A DNA stretch of 64,000 nt, from the NCBI GenBank assembly GCA_031409855.1, contig JANNYA010000141.1, forward strand, positions 12,702 through 76,701. The letters are read 5' to 3'. Below are positions 55,824 to 64,000 of the stretch, piece by piece. The notes below the pieces were generated by a model, which saw only the letters and a program-made list of their open reading frames with translations, was not told where the DNA came from and made no database searches. The DNA comes from JANNYA01 sp031409855 (GTDB taxonomy: Bacteria > Pseudomonadota > Gammaproteobacteria > Xanthomonadales > SZUA-5). The stretch's first letter is position 1. Each line of letters begins with the position of its first letter. A program made the position numbers and the translations under genes.

Positions 55824-57872
55824 ATGAAATCTGTGGTTTTCGCGGCCCTGATATTGGCCCATGTGCACGCGGCTGCGATCGTCGGCAATGAACAGCTCAA
55901 GTCCGTTGACGCCTCAGTTCCAGCGGCAATGCAGCCTATGGACATTTTTAAGCTGGAATGGGCCAGCGCCCCAGCTATTTCAGCGGATGGCAAAAAAATA
56001 GTGTTTGTGCGCAATGACTTAGACGCCATGAAAGACGCGCGCCGCAGTGCGCTTTGGATTATGGACCGCAGTGGCGGGGATTTAGAGCCGCTTTCCAATG
56101 GCGGCAGCAATGAAAGCGCTCCGCAGTTTTCACCGGATGGCAAAAGGGTTGCGTTTAAATCCGGCGGACAAATTTTCATTCGCTTTCTAGACTCCGGGCG
56201 CGAGCTAGCGCTGACCTCTGAAATTCAGGGCATCGATCAGTTTGCGTTTTCCCCAGACGGCAAATCGCTGGCTTTTTCAATGCGCGTCGCCGCTTCAAAA
56301 GCCAAGGCCGCTGAGCTACCCACGCCGCCCGAAGGCGCAGAATGGGCCAAGCCAGTCAGCGTGATTGAGCGCTTGGCCTACCGGGCCGACGGCGAAGGTA
56401 TTTTCGAGCCGCATTTCCGGCATGTTTTTTTAGTGCCCGCTTTGGGCGGCAGCCCGCGTCAAGTCACTACAGGCGATTTCAATTACGGCGGTTTTACTTT
56501 TGCCGACAACTACACCCTGATTGTTTCCGGAAATCGTGAAGAGGATGCCGAATACCAGCCGCTGCAGAGTGATCTTTTTGAGCTAAATATAAAATCAGGC
56601 GCTTTGAAACGCCTGACTGATCGCGTTGGCCCGGACGAAGAACCCAACGTCAGTCCTGACGGGCGCTATATCGCCTACGTGGGTTTCACGGATCGCGAAC
56701 AGTTCTATCAAGTGCGTATGCTTTCAGTTTTGGATCGAAAAACAGGCGTCAGCACGGTGTTGACGAAAGATTTGGATCGTGATGTCGCCGCGCCCAGTTT
56801 TGACGGCAGCGGCAAAGCGATCTATTTCCAATTTGATGATCAAGGCGATAGCAAAGTTGGCACGATTGCCCGCTCGGGCGGCAAGGTCACTAGCTTAGCG
56901 GCTGATTTAGGTGGCGCGGATATTGGCCGCCCCTATGGTGCGGGCAGCATGGCCGTTGGGCGCACGGGTGATGTTGTCTACACACAAGGCACCGCGCAGC
57001 GCCCAGCCGAGGTGGCACTGATCGCGCATAAATCTTCGTCCAGTCGTATTTTGACGGATTTAAATTCCGACACCGAAATCGAGCTCAAGGCGCAGCCGGT
57101 TGAAGAAATATGGCTCAAATCAAGTTTCGACCAACAGGCGATTCAAGCCTGGATCATGCGTCCACCTGGTTTTGATGCGTCGAAAAAATATCCGCTGCTT
57201 TTGGAGATTCACGGGGGTCCGGTGGCAAATTATGGCCCGCGTTTTGCCGTTGAAACCCAGCTTTACGCTGCGCAGGGCTATATCGTTGTCTATGCGAACC
57301 CGCGCGGCAGCGATTCCTATGGCGAAAAGTTCGGCAATTTGATTCACCACGATTATCCAAATCATGATTTTGACGATTTGATGAGCGTGACGGACGCCGT
57401 GATTGCCAAAGGTGGCGTGGACGAGCGCAATTTGTTTGTCACCGGCGGAAGTGGCGGCGGCGTGCTAACTGCTTGGATCGTTGGAAAAACGGCGCGGTTT
57501 CGTGCGGCAGTTGTGGCAAAGCCTGTGATCAATTGGATGAGCTTTGCGCTCACCAGTGATGGCGGCGCCTACTATTCGCGCTACTGGTTTCCCGGTGTGC
57601 CTTGGGTACACGCGGAAAACTATTTAAAGCGCAGCCCGCTGATGTCCGTTGGCAATGTAAAAACGCCAACGATGCTGATTACCGGTGAAGCCGACTATCG
57701 CACGCCTATTTCTGAAACCGAGCAGTATTTTACCGCCTTAAAGCTAAGCAAAGTGCCGACCCAAATGGTGCGTATTCCTGGTGCCAGCCACACGATTAAC
57801 GCGCGCCCGAGTAATTTATTGGCGCAAGTGCTGAATACTGTGGCTTGGTTTGAGCGATTTCGAGTGCATTGA
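55824..57872 (+). CDS. Exported S9-family (prolyl oligopeptidase-like) peptidase
   Basis: About 682 residues with signal peptide (KSVVFAALILAHVHAAAI). An N-terminal propeller of WD40-like PD40 strands (SADGKKIVFV, SPDGKRVAFKS, SPDGKSLAFS) follows. The C-terminal alpha/beta-hydrolase domain has LEIHGGP, YANPRGSDSYG, the nucleophile in TGGSGGGVLT (S543 from this start), Asp in TGEADYRTP and His in GASHTINARPSN. This is the acylaminoacyl-peptidase/DPP-like S9C group, acting in the periplasm on small peptides. ATG 55824 gives the signal peptide; TTG 55809 is in frame. The next gene overlaps its stop (TGATG). Confidence 0.93.
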   Translation: MKSVVFAALILAHVHAAAIVGNEQLKSVDASVPAAMQPMDIFKLEWASAPAISADGKKIVFVRNDLDAMKDARRSALWIMDRSGGDLEPLSNGGSNESAPQFSPDGKRVAFKSGGQIFIRFLDSGRELALTSEIQGIDQFAFSPDGKSLAFSMRVAASKAKAAELPTPPEGAEWAKPVSVIERLAYRADGEGIFEPHFRHVFLVPALGGSPRQVTTGDFNYGGFTFADNYTLIVSGNREEDAEYQPLQSDLFELNIKSGALKRLTDRVGPDEEPNVSPDGRYIAYVGFTDREQFYQVRMLSVLDRKTGVSTVLTKDLDRDVAAPSFDGSGKAIYFQFDDQGDSKVGTIARSGGKVTSLAADLGGADIGRPYGAGSMAVGRTGDVVYTQGTAQRPAEVALIAHKSSSSRILTDLNSDTEIELKAQPVEEIWLKSSFDQQAIQAWIMRPPGFDASKKYPLLLEIHGGPVANYGPRFAVETQLYAAQGYIVVYANPRGSDSYGEKFGNLIHHDYPNHDFDDLMSVTDAVIAKGGVDERNLFVTGGSGGGVLTAWIVGKTARFRAAVVAKPVINWMSFALTSDGGAYYSRYWFPGVPWVHAENYLKRSPLMSVGNVKTPTMLITGEADYRTPISETEQYFTALKLSKVPTQMVRIPGASHTINARPSNLLAQVLNTVAWFERFRVH

Positions 57873-58432
57873 TGCGTTTACATCACCTAGCGCGCATCAC
57901 CCTTATTGTGCCGGAGCTTGAGTTGGCGATTGTTGAGCATCGCCAAGGCATCAGCCGTGCGCACATCACACGCTTTGACGTGCCCGAGGCGCGCGCAATG
58001 GCCTTAGGCGTATCAGTTGCGGGCGCGCGGGCAGCATTGATTGCGGCATCGGACGCGGCTGTGCAGTTTGAGTTGATTGAACAGCCTGATGCGAATCTCG
58101 CCGCGCAGCGATTAGGCTGGGCCGGGTTTGAGCGCAAGCAAAATTCAGTCAGTGTGCTGGTCAATTGTGCGGATAGCGCGGTGTCGGCAGCGTTTTATCT
58201 GGGCCTGGGTGCCAACGCGGTGTACCAGCTTGATGCGCGGACGCGCGCTATTCAGTTGAGTGATTCAGAGCTGCGCTTTGAGTCTCGTGAAAGCTGCGCG
58301 CCAGCGCTGGATTTGGGCAATCTAAGTTGCGGTATTTTGAGTGTGCAGCTAGCCCGCGTAGGTTCACGCGGGCAGGCCGGGCCTTTGCGGCTACTGCGCG
58401 GCCCGGACGCCGAGTTGATAGAGTTGGTTTAG
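57872..58432 (+). CDS. Glyoxalase/VOC-like protein
   Basis: About 186 residues made of two weakly related halves, each with a strand-helix pattern: HHLARITLIVPELELAIVEH and then SVSVLVNCADSAVSAAFYLGLGANAVYQL. The second is typical of the vicinal-oxygen-chelate fold. The usual metal ligands are not obvious, so a binding rather than an enzymatic role is possible. ATG 57872 overlaps the S9 peptidase stop, so they form one transcription unit. It ends LRGPDAELIELV, like other glyoxalase-family members. Confidence 0.72.
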   Translation: MRLHHLARITLIVPELELAIVEHRQGISRAHITRFDVPEARAMALGVSVAGARAALIAASDAAVQFELIEQPDANLAAQRLGWAGFERKQNSVSVLVNCADSAVSAAFYLGLGANAVYQLDARTRAIQLSDSELRFESRESCAPALDLGNLSCGILSVQLARVGSRGQAGPLRLLRGPDAELIELV

Positions 58433-58453
58433 GCCTTTATCAGCTAGTCCGCA

Positions 58454-58942
58454 TCAAAAAATCCACCAAGCGGAAGCGAATATCGCCAACATCGTACACA
58501 GCGCCGCCATTTTTGCTGCCGTGCCCAGCACCAACCCTAGCCATGCGCCCAGGCCTGCCTTGGTGGCATCACCTAAATTTTCACGATAGATCAGCTCCGC
58601 CACGACCGCACCAATAAAGGGCCCAAGCAACAAGCCTGGAATGCCAAAAAATATGCCAACCAAGGTGCCAACGCCGGCGCCAACCATCGCCCATTTGCTT
58701 GCGCCCGCGACTTTGGTGCCAAACAAAGACGAGACAAAATCCGCTGCCATCGCCAGCACGGCGATCACCCCCAGCATGGTGAGTGTCCAGCCACTGACAT
58801 GCTGAAAATTATCCGCCCAAGCAGCGATGAACAATCCGGCAAACACCAGTGGCAGGCCGGGTAGGGCGGGTAAAATCGTGCCTGCGATACCAACAATCAC
58901 CAATACTGCTGCCAAAATCATCCACCAAGTCGTTGCGTCCAT
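58454..58942 (-). CDS. DUF456 membrane protein
   Basis: A 162-residue integral membrane protein with several TM helices: WWMILAAVLVIVGIAGTILPALPG, LVFAGLFIAAWAD, LTMLGVIAVLAMAADF, and a glycine-rich pair (MVGAGVGTLVGIFFGIPGLLLGPFIGAVVAELI). LPALPGLPLVF and GIPGLLLGPFIGA are DUF456 hallmarks. Function unknown in the family. It diverges from the next small membrane-protein gene. Confidence 0.9.
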   Translation of the reverse strand: MDATTWWMILAAVLVIVGIAGTILPALPGLPLVFAGLFIAAWADNFQHVSGWTLTMLGVIAVLAMAADFVSSLFGTKVAGASKWAMVGAGVGTLVGIFFGIPGLLLGPFIGAVVAELIYRENLGDATKAGLGAWLGLVLGTAAKMAALCTMLAIFASAWWIF

Positions 58943-59073
58943 TACCTAGTCCTTTTAAATGGTTCCAATCGCGATGCTGCACGCTGGGATCGCCCTGCAC
59001 ATATGCCAAAAGGCGCTTGCTTTCAGATGAATGGAAGGTATTCATCTTGATCAACGCCGCTAGGAAAAGCAAA

Positions 59074-59517
59074 ATGCGGGAACGGATCCTGATGTTGGGC
59101 GAAAAATGGTTGAGTATTTACATGGATAAGCGTTGGTTGTGCGCCGGTTTGTCCGTGCTGTGCTTCTTAGCATCGGCGAAAATGGGCTGGTTTCGCGGCC
59201 TAGTGCTGCCGATGTTGGGCGTAGGCTTTATGTTTGCGGTGCTTTGGTTTTGGTTCGTTGAGCGCATGGGCAGTGTCGCCAAACCGCAGGAATTGTATCT
59301 GCCGAGCGCGCAAGAATTGGCGGCGATTAAGCAGGCTGCGCTGGCGAAATCGCAGGCGGGCAGCGGGATTGCCGTGCCTGAAGTGGTGCCGCCCACGCCA
59401 GCTAATTCTGCAGTTGTTGCGTCAGAAGCACCGAAAGTGCCGATTCCGACCGGCCGCGCGGTATTTAATTTAGGTCAAGAAGCGCCCAAGGTGCAGCAGA
59501 AGCCACCGCAAGCTTGA
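59074..59517 (+). CDS. Small membrane protein, unknown
   Basis: A 147-residue protein from ATG 59074 (AGGA about eight bases upstream). Two TM helices (about 20-35, WLCAGLSVLCFLASA; about 43-63, VLPMLGVGFMFAVLWFWFV) precede a cytoplasmic or periplasmic tail with proline-rich and alanine-rich stretches (VPEVVPPTPANSAVV, APKVQQKPPQA). The ORF extends further upstream to 58849, overlapping the DUF456 gene on the other strand, but that part looks non-coding. No family recognised. Confidence 0.7.
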   Translation: MRERILMLGEKWLSIYMDKRWLCAGLSVLCFLASAKMGWFRGLVLPMLGVGFMFAVLWFWFVERMGSVAKPQELYLPSAQELAAIKQAALAKSQAGSGIAVPEVVPPTPANSAVVASEAPKVPIPTGRAVFNLGQEAPKVQQKPPQA

Positions 59518-59547
59518 GCCAAACAGCACGCTGTAGTGCAGCAATCG

Positions 59548-60837
59548 TCAATTGCCAGTTTTTCCAAGCACTTCTAGATCCGCTGGCAACTCCACGGCCG
59601 GATAGGCTTTTACAAAGCGCGCAAGCATCGCCTTTGCCTGCAATATTTCGCCGCTATCGCGCAATGCCCTAATTGCGGCATAGGTTTTTGCGTACGGGTT
59701 TACTGCGCCGGGTTGCGCATCACCGGCAAACTCGTCTTTCTTTGAGTTTGCTGAGATTGTTGGTTCCGCCACCGGCGCTGGCTTTTCTTCTCGGACGACT
59801 GCACCGCCGTCGGCGCTCGGTTTTGGCGGTGCCGCCGGTGCATTGGCAGATGCATCGGCAGATGCACCAGCGCTTTGTGCTTGACTACTTTCAACCGGCG
59901 CAGCGGCATCAAATTCGGCACGCCGATTGCGCGCATCGGTCGCTTGCACATCCAACTCCGCAAGCTCCGTTGCTGCCATTGCCGTAGGGCTGGGGCTGGC
60001 TTCAAGCATAGGCGCAGAAGCAGCCGTTATCGCGGGTACTGCAGCCGACACGGCGGCTGGCGGAGCGAACGCTTTTTCCAGCGAACGAGCCGCGCCTGGT
60101 GTGGTTGCGACATCGTCAGGCGCGGTTGCCGCCAGCGAACCTGCGCCAAAATCGGGTTCGGATGCCGCTGGTGCATCACTCTGTGCAGCGGCTATACGTC
60201 CGCGCGTTGCGCCATCGCTGTGCTCAAATTCCGCATCCGCAACAGAGTTTTGCTTGGCTTTGTCTTCGCTCGCTGCTGCCAGTGCCGGTGCGACTTGTTC
60301 GCGGTTTTCGAGCGGCATTGCCTCCGCAAGCACCGTAACCGGTACTTCGCTAGCAGCCGCTTGTGCGTCAGCGGCAGTCGCGTCAGCCATAGCCGCAGTA
60401 GCGTCAACCGAGGCTTGCTCTTGTGCAACGCTTTTCGCTTCGTAACTACTCGCTTGATAGCTAGGCTCGTTAAATTTGGGCTGGCTGGAGCCCGGTGCTT
60501 CTAATAAACCGGTGCGCGCTAAAATTGCGGCAAACCCGATCGTGGCAACGCTCGCCGCCAGCGCATAGGGCCAATGCCGTCGGCGGGACCGCGTGCTAGC
60601 TTTGCTCAAACGCTCATTGAGCAAGCCCGCTTCAATGCGGGTGAAATCGGTTTCGGTCAGGCCGGTGCTACCCGCTTTGACCGCGCTACTCGCAAGCGCG
60701 AGTAGCTTGGCATCCAGACTAGGCGGCGGCAGTGGCTCGTTACCCGAATGCGCTAAATAAGCATCCAGCACGCGCTGATGGCGCCCGAGTTCGCCGGTTG
60801 TGCTCGAAGCATTCGATTTGGGATCCAGCGTGTCCAT
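59548..60837 (-). CDS. Ala-rich membrane protein, probable anti-sigma factor
   Basis: A 429-residue protein. The cytoplasmic N-terminal ~88 residues (LDAYLAHSG, RIEAGLLNERLSKAS) precede one TM helix (about 89-108, WPYALAASVATIGFAAILA). A low-complexity periplasmic region rich in Ala, Glu, Ser and Asp (about 130-370) is followed by a short helical, TPR-like end (YAAIRALRDSGEILQAKAMLARFVKAY). The start overlaps the ECF sigma stop by one base (TAATG), the usual sigma/anti-sigma coupling. No zinc motif seen. The role is inferred from position and topology. Confidence 0.75.
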   Translation of the reverse strand: MDTLDPKSNASSTTGELGRHQRVLDAYLAHSGNEPLPPPSLDAKLLALASSAVKAGSTGLTETDFTRIEAGLLNERLSKASTRSRRRHWPYALAASVATIGFAAILARTGLLEAPGSSQPKFNEPSYQASSYEAKSVAQEQASVDATAAMADATAADAQAAASEVPVTVLAEAMPLENREQVAPALAAASEDKAKQNSVADAEFEHSDGATRGRIAAAQSDAPAASEPDFGAGSLAATAPDDVATTPGAARSLEKAFAPPAAVSAAVPAITAASAPMLEASPSPTAMAATELAELDVQATDARNRRAEFDAAAPVESSQAQSAGASADASANAPAAPPKPSADGGAVVREEKPAPVAEPTISANSKKDEFAGDAQPGAVNPYAKTYAAIRALRDSGEILQAKAMLARFVKAYPAVELPADLEVLGKTGN

Positions 60838-61481
60838 TAGGCTAGGCTCTGCTTTAATTTTGCCAGCGCATAGCGCAATCTGGATTTGACCGTTTCGCGG
60901 CCATGCCCGGTCAGTGCGCCAATTTCTTCTAGGCTTAGCTCACCCTCGGCACGTAACAGCACCACCTCGCGCTGCTCGTGCGGCAGTTCTGCCAAGCTTT
61001 GCATCAGGCGCTGATGCGCCTCGGCACTAATGCTCTGTTGTTCTGGCTCAGCCTCTGAATGCGCCGGGAACTGCAGCACGTTGTCGTCCATGCTCGACTC
61101 CGGCGCAATATTTTTGTGGCGTAAACGATCCATTGCAAGATTGTGGCCTATACGAAACAGCCAGGCACGAAACGGTGAGCCGGTATTGTCAGTGCTTAAA
61201 TGCTCTGCGCTTGAGTTTGCAGATTTATAGCTTTCACGCGCGACTATTACGCGCTGCCAGGCATCCTGAAACAGCTCTTCGCCTTCAGCGGAGCTGCCAA
61301 TCAAACGTGTTAAGTAGCGCCAAAACGGCCCACGGTGGCGCGTGTAGAGCACTTCAAAGGCCCGTGTATCACCGGCTGAATAGGCCTGCATTAGCGATTC
61401 ATCGCTGGCAGCCGTTAACACCGGCGCCAGCACGGCGGCGGCGCTTAGATAAAGGTGCAGAGTGGTGGCAAGTAGGCTCAT
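60837..61481 (-). CDS. ECF RNA polymerase sigma factor
   Basis: A 214-residue sigma factor: region 2 (DESLMQAYSAGDTRAFEVLYTRHRGPFWRYLTRLIGS, EELFQDAWQRVI, RAWLFRIGHNLAMDRLRHK) and region 4 (LAELPHEQREVVLLRAEGELSLEEIGALTGHGRETVKSRLRYALAKLKQ). The first ~25 residues (SLLATTLHLYLSAAAVLAPVL) are hydrophobic and unusual; a later start near DESLMQAY would fit better, but no good ribosome site was found. Translationally coupled to the anti-sigma candidate. Confidence 0.93.
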   Translation of the reverse strand: MSLLATTLHLYLSAAAVLAPVLTAASDESLMQAYSAGDTRAFEVLYTRHRGPFWRYLTRLIGSSAEGEELFQDAWQRVIVARESYKSANSSAEHLSTDNTGSPFRAWLFRIGHNLAMDRLRHKNIAPESSMDDNVLQFPAHSEAEPEQQSISAEAHQRLMQSLAELPHEQREVVLLRAEGELSLEEIGALTGHGRETVKSRLRYALAKLKQSLA

Positions 61482-61550
61482 GTTGGGGGCAAACGTTCCA
61501 GGGCTGCGATTGGGGTTAGTGCCAAAGTGTAACTAGATGTGTAGTCCTGT

Positions 61551-63629
61551 TCACGCCGCTAGGCCATAGCTTTTCAACATGGCAGCGACTTCCGGCTCGC
61601 GTCCGCGAAATGCCACGAATGATTCCAACGCTGGGCGTGCACCGCCGGCCGCCAGCACTTCTTTGCGAAAGCGTTCACCGCAGTCGCGATCAAACGCGGC
61701 ACCGGCCGGAAACGCGGCAAAGGCATCTGCGGACAGCACTTCCGCCCACAAATAGCTGTAATAGCCCGCCCCGTAACCGCCGCCAAAAATGTGCGAAAAG
61801 CTATGCGGGAAACGCTGCCAGGCCGGTGGCAACAGCACCGAAGTGCGGGCGCGCACGGCGGCCAAAATCTCATGCACCTGCGTCAAGCTCGGGGCAGGCA
61901 CGGCCAAATGTATTGAGAAATCAAAAAGCGCAAATTCCAGTTGCCGTACTAAAAATAGCCCGCTATGGAACTGCTTACTTGCCAGTAGTTTGGCTTTTAA
62001 TGGCGCGGGCAGGGCGGCCCCGGTTTCGTGATGGCGGCTCAATAAATCCAGTGCGTCCGCTTGCCAGCAGAAATTTTCTAGAAACTGGCTGGGTAGCTCG
62101 ACGGCGTCCCATTCCACACCCTGTATGCCGCCAACGGCCGGCACGTCCACTTCGCTCAGCATGTGGTGTAAGCCGTGGCCGAATTCGTGGAATAGCGTCA
62201 CTACATCGTCATGGGTTAGCAGCGCTGGCGTTGTATTGCCATTCGCATTGTGTCCGGGTGGTGCGAAATTGCAGTTCAAATACGCCACAGGGCGGCGATG
62301 CTTTGCGTCAACTCGGCGCTGCGATCGGCAAACATCCATCCATGCACCCGAGCGCTTTTTCGGCCGCGCAAACGGGTCAACGTAGAAGCTGGCAATCACC
62401 TCCTGCGCACGCAGCACTTCAAAATAACCCACGTCCACATGCCACACCGTGGCCTCAACGTTGCGCACATGCAGGCCAAACACCCGCTCAAGCACGGTGA
62501 ATAGGCCCTGCAGCACGTGCGGGTAGGGGAAGTAGGGCCGCAATTGTTCATCGTCAAAACCGAGCTTCGCCGCCTTGTATTTCTCGCTCACGAAAGCGAT
62601 GTCCCAGGGTGCAAGCGCTGGCAAGGCAAGTTCGGCGGCGGCAAATTCGCGCAGTTGCGCCAATTCCAATTCTGCCGCTGGCCGCGCTTGGCGCAAAAGA
62701 TCATCCAAAAACTGCATGACTCGATTGGGATCAGACGCCATTTTGGTTGCCAAGGATTCGGTCGCGGCATTCTCAAAGCCCAGTAGTTGTGCGGATTCCA
62801 GCTTGAGTGCCAGCATTTTCTCGATTTTCGGGCCATTGTCATATTGACCAGCGTTCGGGCCTATCTCGGAAGCCCGAGTGCTGTAGGCAGTGTAAATTTC
62901 TTCACGCAATGCACGATCGTCGGCATAAGTGACTACCGCCGCGTAACTCGGATAGTCCAGGCCGATCAGCCAGCCGCTTTGTTTTATGGTCACCGCAGCA
63001 GTTTGGAAGCGCGCCAATGCGTCGCTGGGGATTCCCGCCAATGCAGCGCCATCAGTAATATGCTTTTTCCACGCTTCTGTGGCGTCAATCAGGGCTTCTT
63101 CAAACTCGGTCGACAGTTGCGATAACTCGAGGCTAATTTCCCGAAACCGTGCCGCTTGCTGGCCTTCCAGTGCCACGCCGCCAAGACGAAAATCGCGTAG
63201 CCAATGTTCAATCGCGGTACGTTGCGCGCGCGTGAGTGCCGAAAAATCGGCTGATTTGGCGATTTTGCTTACGGCGTTGAAAAGTTCGCGATTTTGCATC
63301 AGCGAGCTGGAGTGTTCGGTCACCAGTTCAAGCGCTGGGCTGTAGACCTCGCGTAGCGCTTCGCTATCGCAAACGCGATGCAAATGCTCAATGGTGCTGA
63401 ATGCGCAGCTAAGATCGTCGTCCACCTGTTCTAGCGGCAGTGCGATCTGCGCATAGAGCGCAGCCGCTGTTGCATCGGAGGCGGTGTATGCGATCACCTG
63501 TGCGAGCGTGCTTTGGTAGTTCTTAAGCAATACATCAATGGCTTCAGGCACTTCCGAAGGCGTGAAGCGATCAAATTGCGGCAAGTTGTTGTTGCGCTCG
63601 GGAAAGCGATTGGTAAGCAATGAGTTCAT
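61551..63629 (-). CDS. prlC: M3-family oligopeptidase (oligopeptidase A-like)
   Basis: About 692 residues, like oligopeptidase A (OpdA/PrlC, about 680). The zinc motif is LFHEFGHGLHHML (HExxH), with GAWMDVCRSQRR and PVAYLNCNFAPP before it. The conserved tail FGGGYGAGYYSYLWAEVLSADAF is also present. It degrades short peptides, including cleaved signal peptides, in the cytoplasm. ATG 63629 (MNSLLTNRFPER) is preferred; the ORF extends to 63701 with a poor N-terminus. Monocistronic and divergent from the sensor gene at the window end. Confidence 0.93.
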   Translation of the reverse strand: MNSLLTNRFPERNNNLPQFDRFTPSEVPEAIDVLLKNYQSTLAQVIAYTASDATAAALYAQIALPLEQVDDDLSCAFSTIEHLHRVCDSEALREVYSPALELVTEHSSSLMQNRELFNAVSKIAKSADFSALTRAQRTAIEHWLRDFRLGGVALEGQQAARFREISLELSQLSTEFEEALIDATEAWKKHITDGAALAGIPSDALARFQTAAVTIKQSGWLIGLDYPSYAAVVTYADDRALREEIYTAYSTRASEIGPNAGQYDNGPKIEKMLALKLESAQLLGFENAATESLATKMASDPNRVMQFLDDLLRQARPAAELELAQLREFAAAELALPALAPWDIAFVSEKYKAAKLGFDDEQLRPYFPYPHVLQGLFTVLERVFGLHVRNVEATVWHVDVGYFEVLRAQEVIASFYVDPFARPKKRSGAWMDVCRSQRRVDAKHRRPVAYLNCNFAPPGHNANGNTTPALLTHDDVVTLFHEFGHGLHHMLSEVDVPAVGGIQGVEWDAVELPSQFLENFCWQADALDLLSRHHETGAALPAPLKAKLLASKQFHSGLFLVRQLEFALFDFSIHLAVPAPSLTQVHEILAAVRARTSVLLPPAWQRFPHSFSHIFGGGYGAGYYSYLWAEVLSADAFAAFPAGAAFDRDCGERFRKEVLAAGGARPALESFVAFRGREPEVAAMLKSYGLAA

Positions 63630-63729
63630 GCGGGCGCCGTAAAGAAGGATGTGTTGATTGGTTTTGCCAAGGCAGATTGTTGATTTTTTTTGCCAAGGCA
63701 AAAGAGCTTACGCATGTTACCTTTCCCAC

Positions 63730-64000
63730 ATGTCTCGCGCCTCGCTCGTTTTACTAGCACCAATTTTGGCAAGCTTCAGCGCCGAAACCGATGCTGCGCG
63801 TGCCACCGCAGAAGTTCAAGGGTCGTTTTGGCAAGCGCACTGGCTCCAAATTGGCTTTGGTATGGCGCTGCTGCTGATGTTTCTGGGTGCGATCTGGTTT
63901 TTACGCACGCGCTGGCGGGAGCGCGCAATTGCGACTGCGAAATTGGAAGCCAGCCAAGCACAGCTGCGCATGGTGTTAGCGAGTGCCGGTTGCGAGCTTT
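63730..64000 (+). CDS. Start of a membrane PAS-type sensor protein, cut by window edge
   Basis: An open frame from ATG 63730 to the window end, 90 codons visible. An export/TM segment (SLVLLAPILASFSA) is followed by a short periplasmic stretch. A TM helix (WLQIGFGMALLLMFLGAIWFL) and a basic/coiled part (KLEASQAQLRMVLASAG) resemble the entry to a PAS domain of sensor kinases or diguanylate cyclases. The rest is beyond the window, so the output domain is unknown. Confidence 0.75.
   Translation, partial: MSRASLVLLAPILASFSAETDAARATAEVQGSFWQAHWLQIGFGMALLLMFLGAIWFLRTRWRERAIATAKLEASQAQLRMVLASAGCEL

Noticed and set aside
55631..56179. 182-codon minus-strand ORF over the S9 peptidase start
   Set aside because: Opposite to a gene with clear signal peptide and propeller motifs; no recognisable domain.
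61610..62500. 296-codon plus-strand ORF inside the M3 peptidase gene
   Set aside because: Antisense shadow of a gene with strong HExxH and full-length family match; composition is Arg/Pro-rich as expected from a shadow.

Overview
This is a contiguous piece of a Gram-negative chromosome, almost certainly a gammaproteobacterium. Signal peptides, a TonB-dependent receptor, a TorF-type porin, PurT, PgsA, an AroK-AroB pair and a PhoP/PhoQ-like pair all fit. The wealth of ECF sigma factors, winged-helix/PD40 regulators and TPR-linked Ser/Thr kinases resembles Xanthomonadales/Lysobacterales relatives. No rRNA, tRNA, CRISPR array, insertion sequence or prophage was seen, and no taxonomic marker fixes the species.

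Layout. 1-5.3 kb: aroK (5'-truncated by the window edge), aroB, ppk1 and an FHA-SpoIIE phosphatase, packed head to tail. 5.4-9.3 kb (minus strand): an ECF sigma factor, a TPR-linked Ser/Thr kinase and an unknown exported protein. 9.3-10.1 kb: a non-coding stretch with an inverted-repeat element. 10.1-18.3 kb: one gene for a 2729-residue surface protein with DUF11-like and SdrD-like domains, seven tandem GEVEDY repeats and an IPTL-CTERM-like tail. 18.4-21 kb (minus): a DUF4143 ATPase and purT. 21.1-25.2 kb (plus): a PepSY-like protein, a PhoP/PhoQ-like pair, an ECF sigma factor and a DUF3379 anti-sigma candidate. 25.2-31 kb (minus): a winged-helix/PD40 regulator, a small exported protein and a TonB receptor, with a divergent AraC regulator at 31.3 kb. 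32.3-38.9 kb (minus): an alpha/beta hydrolase, two amidohydrolase-family proteins of which most catalytic domains look degenerate, and glutaryl-CoA dehydrogenase. 39-42.9 kb (minus): pgsA, an 18-residue-repeat beta-helix protein, a PDE-like HD protein and a TorF-type porin. 43-45 kb: a Ser/Thr kinase with an altered DFG motif. 45.1-46.1 kb: a cupin gene and a mosaic of short repeats. 46.2-48.5 kb: ppsA. 48.6-50.3 kb: a lower-GC two-gene ATPase plus TOPRIM/DUF4276-like cassette. 50.5-55.5 kb: a 1686-residue kinase-ATPase-GAF-GGDEF protein. 55.6-59.5 kb: an S9 peptidase, a glyoxalase-like protein, a DUF456 protein and a small membrane protein. 59.5-61.5 kb (minus): an ECF sigma factor with its anti-sigma candidate. 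61.5-63.6 kb (minus): an M3 oligopeptidase. From 63.7 kb: the start of a membrane sensor cut by the window edge.

The window combines housekeeping metabolism with dense signalling: three ECF sigma loci, three Hanks-type kinase domains, a SpoIIE phosphatase, a two-component system and a diguanylate cyclase. The best candidate for an undescribed system is the ATPase/TOPRIM-like cassette at 48.6-50.3 kb, whose architecture recalls OLD/PARIS-type defence pairs. Next are the IDTGSG beta-helix protein, the alternating-repeat surface protein, and the three 35-bp hairpin repeats ahead of the PhoP-like gene. Everything is read by eye from the sequence, so family names below domain level are inferences.
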